A stretch of 36,106 bases of DNA from Actinobacteria bacterium OV450 (GTDB lineage: Bacteria; Actinomycetota; Actinomycetes; Streptomycetales; Streptomycetaceae), in the NCBI GenBank assembly GCA_001298555.1, contig LJCW01000355.1, positions 1 to 36,106 on the forward strand. The letters are read 5' to 3'. This document shows, one piece after another, positions 23,922-31,323 of the stretch (positions within the stretch are counted from its first letter, which is position 1; every line of letters starts with the position of its first letter). The position numbers and the translations under genes were made by a program. Under the pieces are notes generated by a model, which had not been told where the DNA came from, did not search any database, and worked only from the letters and a program-made list of their open reading frames with translations.

Positions 23922-24920
23922 ATGACTGTGCTCGTGTACGAAGACTTCGGGACCGGACGCCACCGCGAGGCCTCCCTGATCCGCCACGCCCTGGGCAGCG
24001 CCCACGACGAGGAGCTGATCGCGGGCCTGGCCGGCGGGATCGGCTTCATGTACTTCGTGTTCGAGTACGCCGGCCGGGCGCCCATCGCGACGATCGTGGC
24101 GCAGGCCCACCCCGAGCCCTGGGTGCAGGTCGCGCTGCGGCGCCTGCACATCCCCTACGACGCCACGCGCGCCACCAAGCCCCGCTGGGGCAGGGTGCGT
24201 GCCGCGCTCGACGGCGGTCAGCCCGCCTTCTGCGTCGTCGACCGGTCCTCGTTGCCCTGGCACGAGGCCGACACCGATGCCGAGCTGACGGGCACCGACC
24301 CGTACACCGTCGTCATCGCCGGGTACGACGGTGACGACCTGCTGGTCGAGGACGGTGCGGAAGTCCCTTACCGGATCGACCGCGAGGAGTTCGGCGCGGC
24401 CTGGACCGCGCACCGCAAGGGCCGCCACCAGCTGATCGTCCCCACCGGGCCGCCCGAGGGCGAACCGGACGTCGACGGGGCGGTCGCCGCGACCGCCGCC
24501 CGCCTCACCGGACCGGTGCTCGGCAACCACTTCGACGTCAACTTCGGTTTCACCGGGATGGAGAAGCTGGCCGCACAGCTGCGCGACCGGACCACCGCGA
24601 CGGGCTGGGAACGCCGCTTCGGCGGCTCCCCGGAGCTCTTCCGCGCCGGCACCGGGAGGCTGCACACCTGCCTGGAGGAGGAGTGGACGGCCCCCGGCGC
24701 CACCCGGCCCCTGTACGCCGACTTCCTCGACCTCGCCGGGCGGCCGGAGGCGGCCGCCCTCCTGCGGGACTCCGCCCTGCACTGGTCGCGGCTGGCGGAC
24801 CTGGCCCGTACGGCCGAGCCGGACGCCGACCAGGCCCGGCGGCGGGACCTGTTCGACGAGTGCGCCGAACAGGTGGACCGCTCGCTGGACCTGGAGCGCC
24901 GGGCCGTCGCGCTGCTCTGA
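23922..24920 (+). CDS. BtrH N-terminal domain-like protein
   Basis: The 332-residue protein resembles the BtrH N-terminal family fused to the DUF4872-type C-terminal region. Supporting stretches are REASLIRHALGSAHDEELIA, GLAGGIGFMYFVFEYAGRAP, AYDTTxxxx-type PYDATRATKPRWG and HRKGRHQLIVP. In butirosin synthesis BtrH transfers an acyl chain from a carrier protein to an aminoglycoside amine. No carrier protein or aminoglycoside genes are nearby, so the substrate here is open. The N-terminal cysteine of many relatives (before the HxxS-like stretch) is replaced by HRE. The start follows a -10 hexamer directly (leaderless). Its stop is 33 bases from the convergent ferredoxin stop. Confidence 0.65.
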   Translation: MTVLVYEDFGTGRHREASLIRHALGSAHDEELIAGLAGGIGFMYFVFEYAGRAPIATIVAQAHPEPWVQVALRRLHIPYDATRATKPRWGRVRAALDGGQPAFCVVDRSSLPWHEADTDAELTGTDPYTVVIAGYDGDDLLVEDGAEVPYRIDREEFGAAWTAHRKGRHQLIVPTGPPEGEPDVDGAVAATAARLTGPVLGNHFDVNFGFTGMEKLAAQLRDRTTATGWERRFGGSPELFRAGTGRLHTCLEEEWTAPGATRPLYADFLDLAGRPEAAALLRDSALHWSRLADLARTAEPDADQARRRDLFDECAEQVDRSLDLERRAVALL

Positions 24921-24953
24921 GCCGTACGGATCCCGCGCGGCGGTGGCGGACGG

Positions 24954-25166
24954 TTACTCCGCTCGCGCCTCCCGGATGCTGATGGCGGCGACCGGGCAGG
25001 CGCGGACGGCCTCGCGCAGCAGTGCGCTGCCGTTGCCGTCCTCCCGGCCCGGGAGGACCTGGCTGAAGCCGTCGTCGTCCTGCGTGAACACGTCCGGCGC
25101 CGTCAGGGCACACTGCCCGGCGCCGATGCAGACGGCCGTGTCGATGTCGATGCGCTGTGGCGACAT
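24954..25166 (-). CDS. Ferredoxin, [3Fe-4S] type, P450 partner
   Basis: The 70-residue protein has C13-IGAGQ-C19 and C57-P58. Ala16 stands where a fourth cysteine ligand would be, the pattern of [3Fe-4S] ferredoxins paired with actinobacterial P450s. It carries electrons from a ferredoxin reductase to the P450 in the cytosol. It begins four bases after the P450 stop, so the two are co-translated in one operon. ATG 25166 is preceded by GAGGG. No ferredoxin reductase gene is in the window. Confidence 0.92.
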   Translation of the reverse strand: MSPQRIDIDTAVCIGAGQCALTAPDVFTQDDDGFSQVLPGREDGNGSALLREAVRACPVAAISIREARAE

Positions 25167-25170
25167 GCCC

Positions 25171-26358
25171 TCACCATGCCACGGGGAGTTCGACCATGCC
25201 CTGAATGGTGTCCCCGGGCCGGAACGGGATGCGGTCCGGCTCGGCCGCCAGCCGCAGCCCGGGCAGCCGCTCGAACAGCGTCCCCAGGGCGATCTCCATC
25301 TCGGCCCGGGCCAGGTTCTGCCCGAGGCACTGGTGGATGCCGAAGCCGAACGCGACGTGATGGCGGGCGGAGCGGTGCCAGTCCAGCGAGTCCGGCTCTT
25401 CGAACACCGCGGCGTCCCGGTTGATGACGGAGGTGGAGAAGACCACCCCGTCGTCCGCGCGGATCGTCTCCCCGCCGATCTCGATGTCCTCGGTGGCCAC
25501 CCGCAGCATCCCGTCCGCGATCGACAGGAAGCGCATCAGCTCCTCCACCGCCACCGTGATCAGCGAAGGGTCGGCGCGCAGCTCGGCCAGCTGCTCCGGG
25601 TGGCGCAGCAGGGTGAACGTACCGAGCGAGATCATGTTCGCGGTGGTCTCGTGGCCCGCGATGAGCAGGATCGCGGCCAGGGAGACCAGCTCCTCGACAT
25701 CGGTCTCACCGGTCTCCAGACGGGTCGCGATGAGCTCGTCCAGCAGTCCGTCGCCCCGGTCGGTGCGCTTGCGTTCGATCAGATCGGCCAGGTAGCCGTT
25801 GATCCGGTCCCGGGCGTCCTCGACGTCGGCGAGCTCCGGCCCGCGCAACAGCCGCCGCGACTGGGACTCGAAGAACTCGTGGTCCGCGTAGGGGACTCCG
25901 AGCAGGGCGCAGATCACCATCGACGGGACCGGCAGGGCGAAGTCGTTGACCAGTTCGGCCTGCGGGCCCCGGGCGACCATCTCGTCGATCAGCCGGTCCA
26001 CGGTCTCCTGGATGGCGGGCCGCAGGGCCGCGGTGCGCTTGAGGGTGAAGCTCGGGATGAGCATCCTGCGCTGGGCGTTGTGCTCGGGGTCGTCGACGCC
26101 GAGCAGCGCCGTGCGGCGGTTCTGCAGCCCCTTGAACCGCTTCGTGGGAGTGGGGAAGGCCTCGTTGCGCCGGTCGGACGACAGGCGCCCGTCGGCGAGC
26201 AGGGCACGCGCCTCGGGATGTCCGGTGACCACCCAGACCGAGCGGCCGTCGAAGAGGGTGACCCGGGAGAGCGGCTTGCCCTCGCGGAGGGGATCGTAGG
26301 CGGCCGGCGGGTGGTAGGGGCAGGTTCGGTCCTGAGGAAAGGCAACGGTCTCTGACAT
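25171..26358 (-). CDS. Cytochrome P450 (CYP105-like)
   Basis: The 395-residue soluble P450 has the oxygen-binding I-helix AGHETTAN (234-241), ExxR at 273-276 and the heme loop FGFGIHQCLG with ligand Cys344. DDPEHNAQRRMLIPSFTLKR and VPSMVICALLGVPYADHEFF are typical of the CYP105 family. It inserts one oxygen atom into an unknown substrate, supplied with electrons by the ferredoxin directly downstream. ATG 26358 has GAGG seven bases upstream and is followed by SETVAFPQDRTCPYHPP, the usual family start. Confidence 0.93.
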   Translation of the reverse strand: MSETVAFPQDRTCPYHPPAAYDPLREGKPLSRVTLFDGRSVWVVTGHPEARALLADGRLSSDRRNEAFPTPTKRFKGLQNRRTALLGVDDPEHNAQRRMLIPSFTLKRTAALRPAIQETVDRLIDEMVARGPQAELVNDFALPVPSMVICALLGVPYADHEFFESQSRRLLRGPELADVEDARDRINGYLADLIERKRTDRGDGLLDELIATRLETGETDVEELVSLAAILLIAGHETTANMISLGTFTLLRHPEQLAELRADPSLITVAVEELMRFLSIADGMLRVATEDIEIGGETIRADDGVVFSTSVINRDAAVFEEPDSLDWHRSARHHVAFGFGIHQCLGQNLARAEMEIALGTLFERLPGLRLAAEPDRIPFRPGDTIQGMVELPVAW

Positions 26359-26423
26359 GCAGCACCTCGTAAGCATGGTTCCGTGGGTCCGTCTCGCCGG
26401 AATCCATTACATGCCCTAGGCAC

Positions 26424-26455
26424 CTATCTGACCTATGCCAGTTTCGGCCAGATAG
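26424..26455. promoter_or_regulatory. Inverted repeat upstream of the P450 operon
   Basis: CTATCTG (26424-26430) and CAGATAG (26449-26455) are perfect 7-bp arms 18 bp apart, in AT-rich DNA 66 bp upstream of the P450 start. A possible regulator site. Confidence 0.35.
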
Positions 26456-26494
26456 CCCACTTTGGGCCCGGGTGGCCACGGGCCGCCGGAGCGC

Positions 26495-26833
26495 TCAGAG
26501 GTGGGCCTCCAGGAACTCCCGGAGCTCCGCGCGGCTCATCGCACCGGCGTGGCTCGCCACGGCGGCGCCCTCCTTCACGAGGACCACGGTGGGCGCGCCG
26601 GTCACATCGAAACGCCTGGTCGGCCCGGGACAGCGGGTCATGTCGGTGCGGACGGCCGTCAGCCGCGAGCCGTACTCCTCGGCCGCCTCGGCCACGAGCG
26701 CGTCCATCGCCCGGCAGGGCTCCAGGGCCTTGGGCCACGTCCCGGTGAAGTAGGCGAGAACCGGCCCCTCGGCCATCCCGAGGATGAAGTCGAACTCCTG
26801 GTTCTCCAGCGGCTGGTGTACCCGACGTGCCAT
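26495..26833 (-). CDS. Thioredoxin-fold protein lacking the CxxC pair
   Basis: The 112-residue protein keeps the thioredoxin order: a beta strand GPVLAYFTGTW, a helix AMDALVAEAAEEYGSRL, a strand AVRTDMTR, the cis-proline loop VTGAPTVVLVKEG and a final helix RAELREFLEAHL. The active site reads W33-PKALE-P39-C40: the first redox cysteine is missing and the loop is longer. It cannot act as an ordinary dithiol oxidoreductase. A monothiol, chaperone or peroxiredoxin-like role is possible. ATG 26833 has AGGAG eight bases upstream. Probably monocistronic. Confidence 0.75.
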   Translation of the reverse strand: MARRVHQPLENQEFDFILGMAEGPVLAYFTGTWPKALEPCRAMDALVAEAAEEYGSRLTAVRTDMTRCPGPTRRFDVTGAPTVVLVKEGAAVASHAGAMSRAELREFLEAHL

Positions 26834-26866
26834 GGGCGGTGCTCCTGCTTCGTGTACCGGGTGGTC

Positions 26867-26891
26867 CGTACCGATCCCTCTGATCCGTACG
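26867..26891. promoter_or_regulatory. 25-bp dyad upstream of the thioredoxin-fold gene
   Basis: CGTACCGATC (26867-26876) and GATCCGTACG (26882-26891) pair at 9 of 10 positions around CCTCT. It lies 34 bp from the start codon. It could be an operator; no adjacent regulator gene is present. Confidence 0.35.
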
Positions 26892-27180
26892 CGGGCCCCC
26901 ATCATCGCCGCCGGCTCCGCAGGCCCCGAATTCCCGGCCGGCAGGGGTGTCTCCGCCCTCGCTCTCGCGGCTGGCTCGTGCAGCAGCGGCCGGCCCGGGG
27001 CGACGCCCTCGCGCGGTACGCCGGGCAGGAGGCTTCCGCCCTGTTCGCCGGGCCGGCAGGGCCGCGCCGGGGGAGTGCGTAGGGCGGTGCCTCCTCGGGG
27101 GCTGGGGCGGCCGGGGCTGGCCGTCGGGGCCGCCGCTGCGGCGGGAGCCGTTGTCAGTGGTGGCTGTGAAGCTGGGGGGT
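26892..27180. other. Intergenic stretch with no recognised feature
   Basis: Frames here are open but Arg/Pro-rich and lack starts with ribosome sites or recognisable motifs. I see no hairpin or promoter that stands out. Confidence 0.5.
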
Positions 27181-27450
27181 ATGGACGACAGGATGCTCCG
27201 GCGCCGGGTCTACGGCGCCGACCACGACGACCCCGATCCCGGCCCGCGCCCCGGCCACGTCTACGGCGAACTCGTGGGCGGCCCGCTGGACGGGCTCCTC
27301 CTGGACATCACGGGCTGGAGCCCGCGCCGGCTCGCCGAAGAGGCCCGGCTCCCCACCGAGATAGGCCGCTACGGATCCGGGGGCCGCGCCCACTACCGCC
27401 GCCGGGCGGCCGAACCGGACCGCTGGGACTGGTCCGGCGACAGCCGGTGA
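27181..27450 (+). CDS. Small hypothetical protein
   Basis: The 89-residue protein is acidic then basic. It contains YGADHDDPDPGPRPGHVYGE, LVGGPLDGLLLDITGW and a C-terminal DRWDWSGD. It has no signal peptide or membrane segment. Its codon bias is normal and the GGPLDG/W-rich pattern looks conserved, but I do not know its function. ATG 27181 follows a G-run (CTGGGGGGT) that may act as the ribosome site; GTG 27163 is an in-frame alternative. Convergent with the next gene. Confidence 0.65.
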   Translation: MDDRMLRRRVYGADHDDPDPGPRPGHVYGELVGGPLDGLLLDITGWSPRRLAEEARLPTEIGRYGSGGRAHYRRRAAEPDRWDWSGDSR

Positions 27451-27466
27451 CCGGGGTGGCGGAGCG

Positions 27467-27841
27467 TCAGCCGGCGGCGCCCCGGCTCACGTTCCGGGCC
27501 CACAGGACCAGCGGCACCTGAAGCGGCAGCCGGGCGAGCGTCACCGCCCGGGTGGCGGGGGAGCGGCGGCGCGCGTCGACGGCCATCTTCACGTTCGCGG
27601 GGAACACCCCGACGAAGAACGCCGCCGCGGCCAGCGCCGCCACCCGGCGGGTCCGCGGATGCGCGACACCCGCGGCGAGCGCCAGCTCGGCCGCGCCGCT
27701 CGCGTACGTCCACTGCCGGGCGGTGCCGGGCAGGGCGCTCGGGACGGTCGCGTCGAACTGTTCCGGTATCAGCGCGTGCGCCACGCCGGCGCCGGCCAGC
27801 AGGCCGGCGAGCAGCAAGGGGGAGGAAGGGGTGCGCGGCAT
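27467..27841 (-). CDS. DoxX-like membrane protein
   Basis: The 124-residue protein has four hydrophobic segments: LLLAGLLAGAGVAHALIP, WTYASGAAELALAAGVA, VAALAAAAFFVGVFPANVKM and LARLPLQVPLVLWA. The FPANVKMAVD stretch is typical of DoxX-like proteins. They sit in the cytoplasmic membrane, and some form redox complexes with oxidoreductases; this one's role is unknown. It is divergent from the YciI/sigma factor pair. Confidence 0.8.
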   Translation of the reverse strand: MPRTPSSPLLLAGLLAGAGVAHALIPEQFDATVPSALPGTARQWTYASGAAELALAAGVAHPRTRRVAALAAAAFFVGVFPANVKMAVDARRRSPATRAVTLARLPLQVPLVLWARNVSRGAAG

Positions 27842-27944
27842 CGGGGACGTCCTCTCGCAGGGGCCGGGGCCCGCGATCCTACTCCCGGGTAGCGGATCGT
27901 CGGGAGGGCCCGGGTGTCGCTGCGGACCGGCGCCCCGGCGGTCC

Positions 27945-27967
27945 GGAAGATTCTTCGAAGAACTTCC
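27945..27967. promoter_or_regulatory. Palindrome in the divergent DoxX/YciI region
   Basis: A perfect 12-bp palindrome TTCTTCGAAGAA (27951-27962) is flanked by GGAAG and CTTCC, which also pair with one extra A on the left. This gives an almost complete 22-bp dyad nine bases upstream of the ECF-type -35. It looks like a protein-binding site. Confidence 0.5.
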
Positions 27968-27975
27968 CGGGGAGC

Positions 27976-28002
27976 TGTCGATCCGGACGTCTCCCGTTCG
28001 AC
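27976..28002 (+). promoter_or_regulatory. ECF42-type promoter (TGTCGA-N17-CGAC)
   Basis: TGTCGA (27976-27981), a 17-bp spacer and CGAC (27999-28002) match the -35/-10 motif I recall for ECF42 sigma factors of Streptomyces (TGTCGA; CGAT/CGAC). It lies 51 bases upstream of a DGPF/YciI gene that precedes an ECF42-type sigma gene, the arrangement known for autoregulation in this group. Confidence 0.6.
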
Positions 28003-28053
28003 GCAGGGGTGAGAGGCGGGGACAGCCCCCGCCCGTCCGACCGAGGAGTCACC

Positions 28054-28413
28054 GTGCCGCGCTTCCTTTCCATGATCCGTATCGACGAGCAGAGCCTTCC
28101 CGCCGACACCGAGTTCCCGCCGGAGTTCGGGCAGCGCATGGGAGCCCTGCTGGAGGAGATCACCAAGGCCGGGGTGATGCTCGACACCGCCGGGCTCCTC
28201 CCCACCGCCGAGGGGACCCGCGTGACCTGGTCCGGCGGCAAGCTGAGCTACACCGACGGGCCCTTCACCGAGACCAAGGAGGTCGTCGGCGGCTACGCCA
28301 TCCTCCAGGCCAAGGACAAGGCCGAGGCGCTGGAGTGGACCAAGCGGTTCCTGGAGATCCACCCCGTGGAGTGGACCGTCGGCGCCGAGCTGCGCCAGAT
28401 CGACGAGGGCTGA
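28054..28413 (+). CDS. YciI-family (DGPF) protein
   Basis: The 119-residue protein has the YciI fold with the signature YTDGPFTETKEVVGGYAI. DGPF proteins are the constant genomic partners of ECF42 sigma factors; their biochemical role is not settled (a ferredoxin-like alpha/beta fold with conserved His/Asp). The start is the GTG at 28054, five bases after GAGGAG; the upstream extension lacks a ribosome site and overlaps the promoter. It is 48 bases from the sigma gene and probably in one operon with it. Confidence 0.88.
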   Translation: MPRFLSMIRIDEQSLPADTEFPPEFGQRMGALLEEITKAGVMLDTAGLLPTAEGTRVTWSGGKLSYTDGPFTETKEVVGGYAILQAKDKAEALEWTKRFLEIHPVEWTVGAELRQIDEG

Positions 28414-28461
28414 CCGCGCCGTATTTGCCCTGCCTCGTCACGGCTGCTCTGATGGGTGGCC

Positions 28462-29691
28462 GTGACGGCAGTGAGTACGGCCCAGGCGGTCGAAACGGTG
28501 TTCCGGATCGAATCGGCGCGGATCATCGCCGCCGTCGCGCGCATCGTGCGCGACGTCGGCATCGCCGAGGAGATCGCACAGGACGCGCTGGTCGCCGCCC
28601 TGGAGCAGTGGCCGCAGTCGGGTGTGCCCGACAAGCCGGGCGCCTGGCTCACGGCCACCGCCAAACACCGCGCGATCGACCTCGTCCGCCGCAAGGAGAC
28701 GTACGCCCGCAAGCTCGCCGAGGTCGGCCGGACCCTGGAGGACGTGCCCGCGCCCGCCGAACCGGCCGCCCCGGACGACATCGACGACGACCTGCTGCGG
28801 CTGATCTTCACCGCCTGCCATCCCGTGCTGGCCACCGAGGCCCGGATCGCGCTGACCCTACGCCTGATGGGCGGGCTGACCACCCAGGAGATCGCCCGCG
28901 CCTTCCTCACCTCGGAACCGACCGTCGCCCAGCGCATCGTCCGGGCGAAACGGGCCCTGGCCAAGGCGGGCGTCCCCTTCGAGGTCCCGTACGGCGCCGA
29001 CCGCGAACAGCGGCTCGCCTCCGTCCTGGAGGTCATCTACCTGATCTTCAACGAGGGGTACTCGGCGACCGCCGGCGACGACCTCGTCCGCCCCGCCCTG
29101 TGCGAGGACGCCCTGCGCCTCGCCCGGGTACTGGCCGCCCTGATGCCCGAGGAGCCCGAAGTGCACGGGCTGGCCGCGTTGCTGGAGTTCCAGGCCTCCC
29201 GGATCTCCGCCCGCACCGGACCCGACGGCGAACCGGTGCTGCTCGCCGACCAGAACCGGTCCAGGTGGAACCGGATGCTGATCCGCCGCGGCGCCCTGGC
29301 CATGCAGCACGCCGGAAGCGGCCCCTACTCCGTGCAGGCCGCGATCGCGGGCTGCCACGCGGAGGCCGTCCGCTACGAGGACACGGACTGGGCGACGATC
29401 GCCACCCTCTACGGGCGGCTCGTCGAGCTGGTCCCCTCACCGGTCGTGGAGCTCAACCGGGCGGTCGCCGTCTCGATGGCCGAGGGCCCCCAGGCGGCGC
29501 TCCCGCTCGTCGACGCCCTGGCCGCGGAACCGGCCCTGCGCACCTACCACCTGCTGCCGAGCGTGCGGGGCGACCTGCTGGAGCGGCTGGGCCGCGGGGA
29601 GGAGGCACGGGCGGAATTCGAACGCGCCGCCGCGCTCACGCACAACGCGCGGGAACGGGCCCTGCTCCTCGGGCGGGCCGCCCGCGCCTGA
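28462..29691 (+). CDS. RNA polymerase sigma factor, ECF42-type with TPR-like C-terminal extension
   Basis: The 409-residue protein is about twice the usual ECF length. Sigma region 2 is at about 10-80 (RIVRDVGIAEEIAQDALVAA, WLTATAKHRAIDLVRRKE). Region 4 is at about 115-170 (LTLRLMGGLTTQEIARAFLT, EPTVAQRIVRAKRAL). The remaining 230 residues form a helical SnoaL-free, TPR-like domain (EVIYLIFNEGYSAT, LNRAVAVSMAEGP, GRGEEARAEFERAA), the ECF42 hallmark. No anti-sigma factor is present; the C-terminal domain is thought to control activity in this group. GTG 28462 was preferred for its family-like start (TAVSTAQAVE); GTG 28456 and 28471 are alternatives. Confidence 0.9.
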   Translation: MTAVSTAQAVETVFRIESARIIAAVARIVRDVGIAEEIAQDALVAALEQWPQSGVPDKPGAWLTATAKHRAIDLVRRKETYARKLAEVGRTLEDVPAPAEPAAPDDIDDDLLRLIFTACHPVLATEARIALTLRLMGGLTTQEIARAFLTSEPTVAQRIVRAKRALAKAGVPFEVPYGADREQRLASVLEVIYLIFNEGYSATAGDDLVRPALCEDALRLARVLAALMPEEPEVHGLAALLEFQASRISARTGPDGEPVLLADQNRSRWNRMLIRRGALAMQHAGSGPYSVQAAIAGCHAEAVRYEDTDWATIATLYGRLVELVPSPVVELNRAVAVSMAEGPQAALPLVDALAAEPALRTYHLLPSVRGDLLERLGRGEEARAEFERAAALTHNARERALLLGRAARA

Positions 29692-29710
29692 GCACGGGCG
29701 GCCGGCGTCG

Positions 29711-31201
29711 TCAGCTGCGGCGGGCGTACGGGGCGGTGTCCAGCGGCGCCCCGAGGGGGCGGCGCGGCGCGGCGAGCGCGACCGGGCGGCGCAGCGAGCC
29801 GTGCCGGGCGATCTCCCGGACCGTCTGCCGCAGCGCCTCCTGGAAGTCGGCCATGGTGCGGCGCGCCGCGGGGGTGTCCACGTAGATCGAGTTCATGTGC
29901 AGTCCGTCGGCGTCCCGCTGGAACCACGAGCAGGCGCCGTTGGCGCGCGCCGACCACACGTGCGAGGTCGGCCGCCAGTCCTCGTGCCGCTCGGCGCCCG
30001 GGCACTTGCGGATGTCGATGTACGAGAAGAAGTTCACCGGGTACGGCCAGGAACGCGCGGCGAACTCGACGGGCGCCAGCAGCTGCCAGGCCCGCACGAA
30101 CGGCACGTCGATGTGGTCCATCATCTCGCCGAAACCGGCCCGGACCGCCGCCATGACCTGGGCGAAGTCCCGGCCGGGCGAGGCGTCGAACTCGATCGGC
30201 ATGGTGTTGACGAACCAGCCCACCGAGTTCGCCCAGCCGGCCCGGCCGCGCTCGCTGACCGGCATGAACCCCCGGTACACGCCGGGCCCCCCGGCCTCGC
30301 GCAGACAGACCGCGACGGCCGCCAGCACCCCCATGAACGGCTTGCCCTCCACCGCCCGGCAGGCCTTCTCGAACACCTCGGCCTCGGCGGCGTCCAGCAG
30401 CGGCGAGGCCTCGTTGACGATCGGGTACATCCGGCCCGGCTCCACACCGAGTTCGAGCGGGAACCGGGGGAAGAACTCGTCCCCGCCCCGCGCCATGAAC
30501 GCCTTCCAGTAGCCGAGGCGCGCGTCGTCGGCGTCGATGGAGAGGTAGCGCCGGCGCTGCTCCTCGGCGAAGTCCAGGTAGCTCGGCGCGGCCGGCAGAT
30601 CGATGTCCTCGCCGCGCCGCAGGGCCTCGTACGCGCTCTGCACCTCGTGGACCACGATCGGCATCGACAGGCCGTCGCACACGATGTGGTCGAAGGCCAG
30701 GTAGACGGTCGAGGAGTCCTCGCGCAGCACGGCGCCCATGGTGAACAGCGGCCAGGACAGCGTGTCGATGCTGCGCTTGAACCGGTCGACGAGGAAGCCG
30801 CGCAGGGCCTCGGAGGAATCGAACGCCGCCACGGGGACGGCGTCGAGGGCGAGTTCGGCGGCATCGATCGGCTCGCACGCCAACTCGCCCGCGAGACGCC
30901 GGAACTCGCACCGCAGCACCTCGTGCCGGCGTACGAAGGCCAGCAGGGCCCGGGTCAGGGCCCGCTCGTCCAGCGTGCCCGCCACCTCGAAGGTCACCGC
31001 GATCCAGGACGCGACGGGGTCGTCGGCGCCGCGGCTCTCCTCCGCGACGGTGAAGTGCTTGTCCTGGTTGAACGAAGCCCTCCTGCCCGCCACATCACCC
31101 GTGCCGTCGGTGTCCGCCGCCGCGGCGGCCGTGGACCGCAGCCGCCATTCGACGACCCGTCCCGGTGCCATGTCGTGCGTCTCCAGAGGAAACTGCCGCA
31201 T
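29711..31201 (-). CDS. Stand-alone condensation-domain (acyltransferase-like) protein
   Basis: The 496-residue protein is a single condensation domain of NRPS/PapA type. EVLRCEFRRLAGE is in the first half and the catalytic motif is FDHIVCDG, with His172 and Asp176 (the first His of HHxxxDG is Asp). VGWFVNTMPIEF and RDFAQVMAAVRAGF are latch-region features. There are no adenylation or carrier domains. Such free-standing proteins join an acyl or aminoacyl thioester to an amine or alcohol. It lies 122 bases downstream of an ABC exporter operon, so product assembly and export may be linked (inference). ATG 31201 has AAGGGA upstream; ATG 31171 is an alternative. Confidence 0.85.
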   Translation of the reverse strand: MRQFPLETHDMAPGRVVEWRLRSTAAAAADTDGTGDVAGRRASFNQDKHFTVAEESRGADDPVASWIAVTFEVAGTLDERALTRALLAFVRRHEVLRCEFRRLAGELACEPIDAAELALDAVPVAAFDSSEALRGFLVDRFKRSIDTLSWPLFTMGAVLREDSSTVYLAFDHIVCDGLSMPIVVHEVQSAYEALRRGEDIDLPAAPSYLDFAEEQRRRYLSIDADDARLGYWKAFMARGGDEFFPRFPLELGVEPGRMYPIVNEASPLLDAAEAEVFEKACRAVEGKPFMGVLAAVAVCLREAGGPGVYRGFMPVSERGRAGWANSVGWFVNTMPIEFDASPGRDFAQVMAAVRAGFGEMMDHIDVPFVRAWQLLAPVEFAARSWPYPVNFFSYIDIRKCPGAERHEDWRPTSHVWSARANGACSWFQRDADGLHMNSIYVDTPAARRTMADFQEALRQTVREIARHGSLRRPVALAAPRRPLGAPLDTAPYARRS

Positions 31202-31323
31202 TCCGTCATCCCTTCGCCCCCCGAGTCAACCCCGAGGCCCTAACGACACCCGCCCCACGGAAGTGACGCCCACCGGTTCGTCCACCCGGTCGTGGCAGCG
31301 CGCGGGCCGCGGCGGCGCCCGCG

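Noticed and set aside
26947..27180. Possible longer N-terminus for the small gene at 27181
   Set aside because: The extension is Arg/Gly/Pro-rich without conserved pattern; codon quality improves sharply near 27181.
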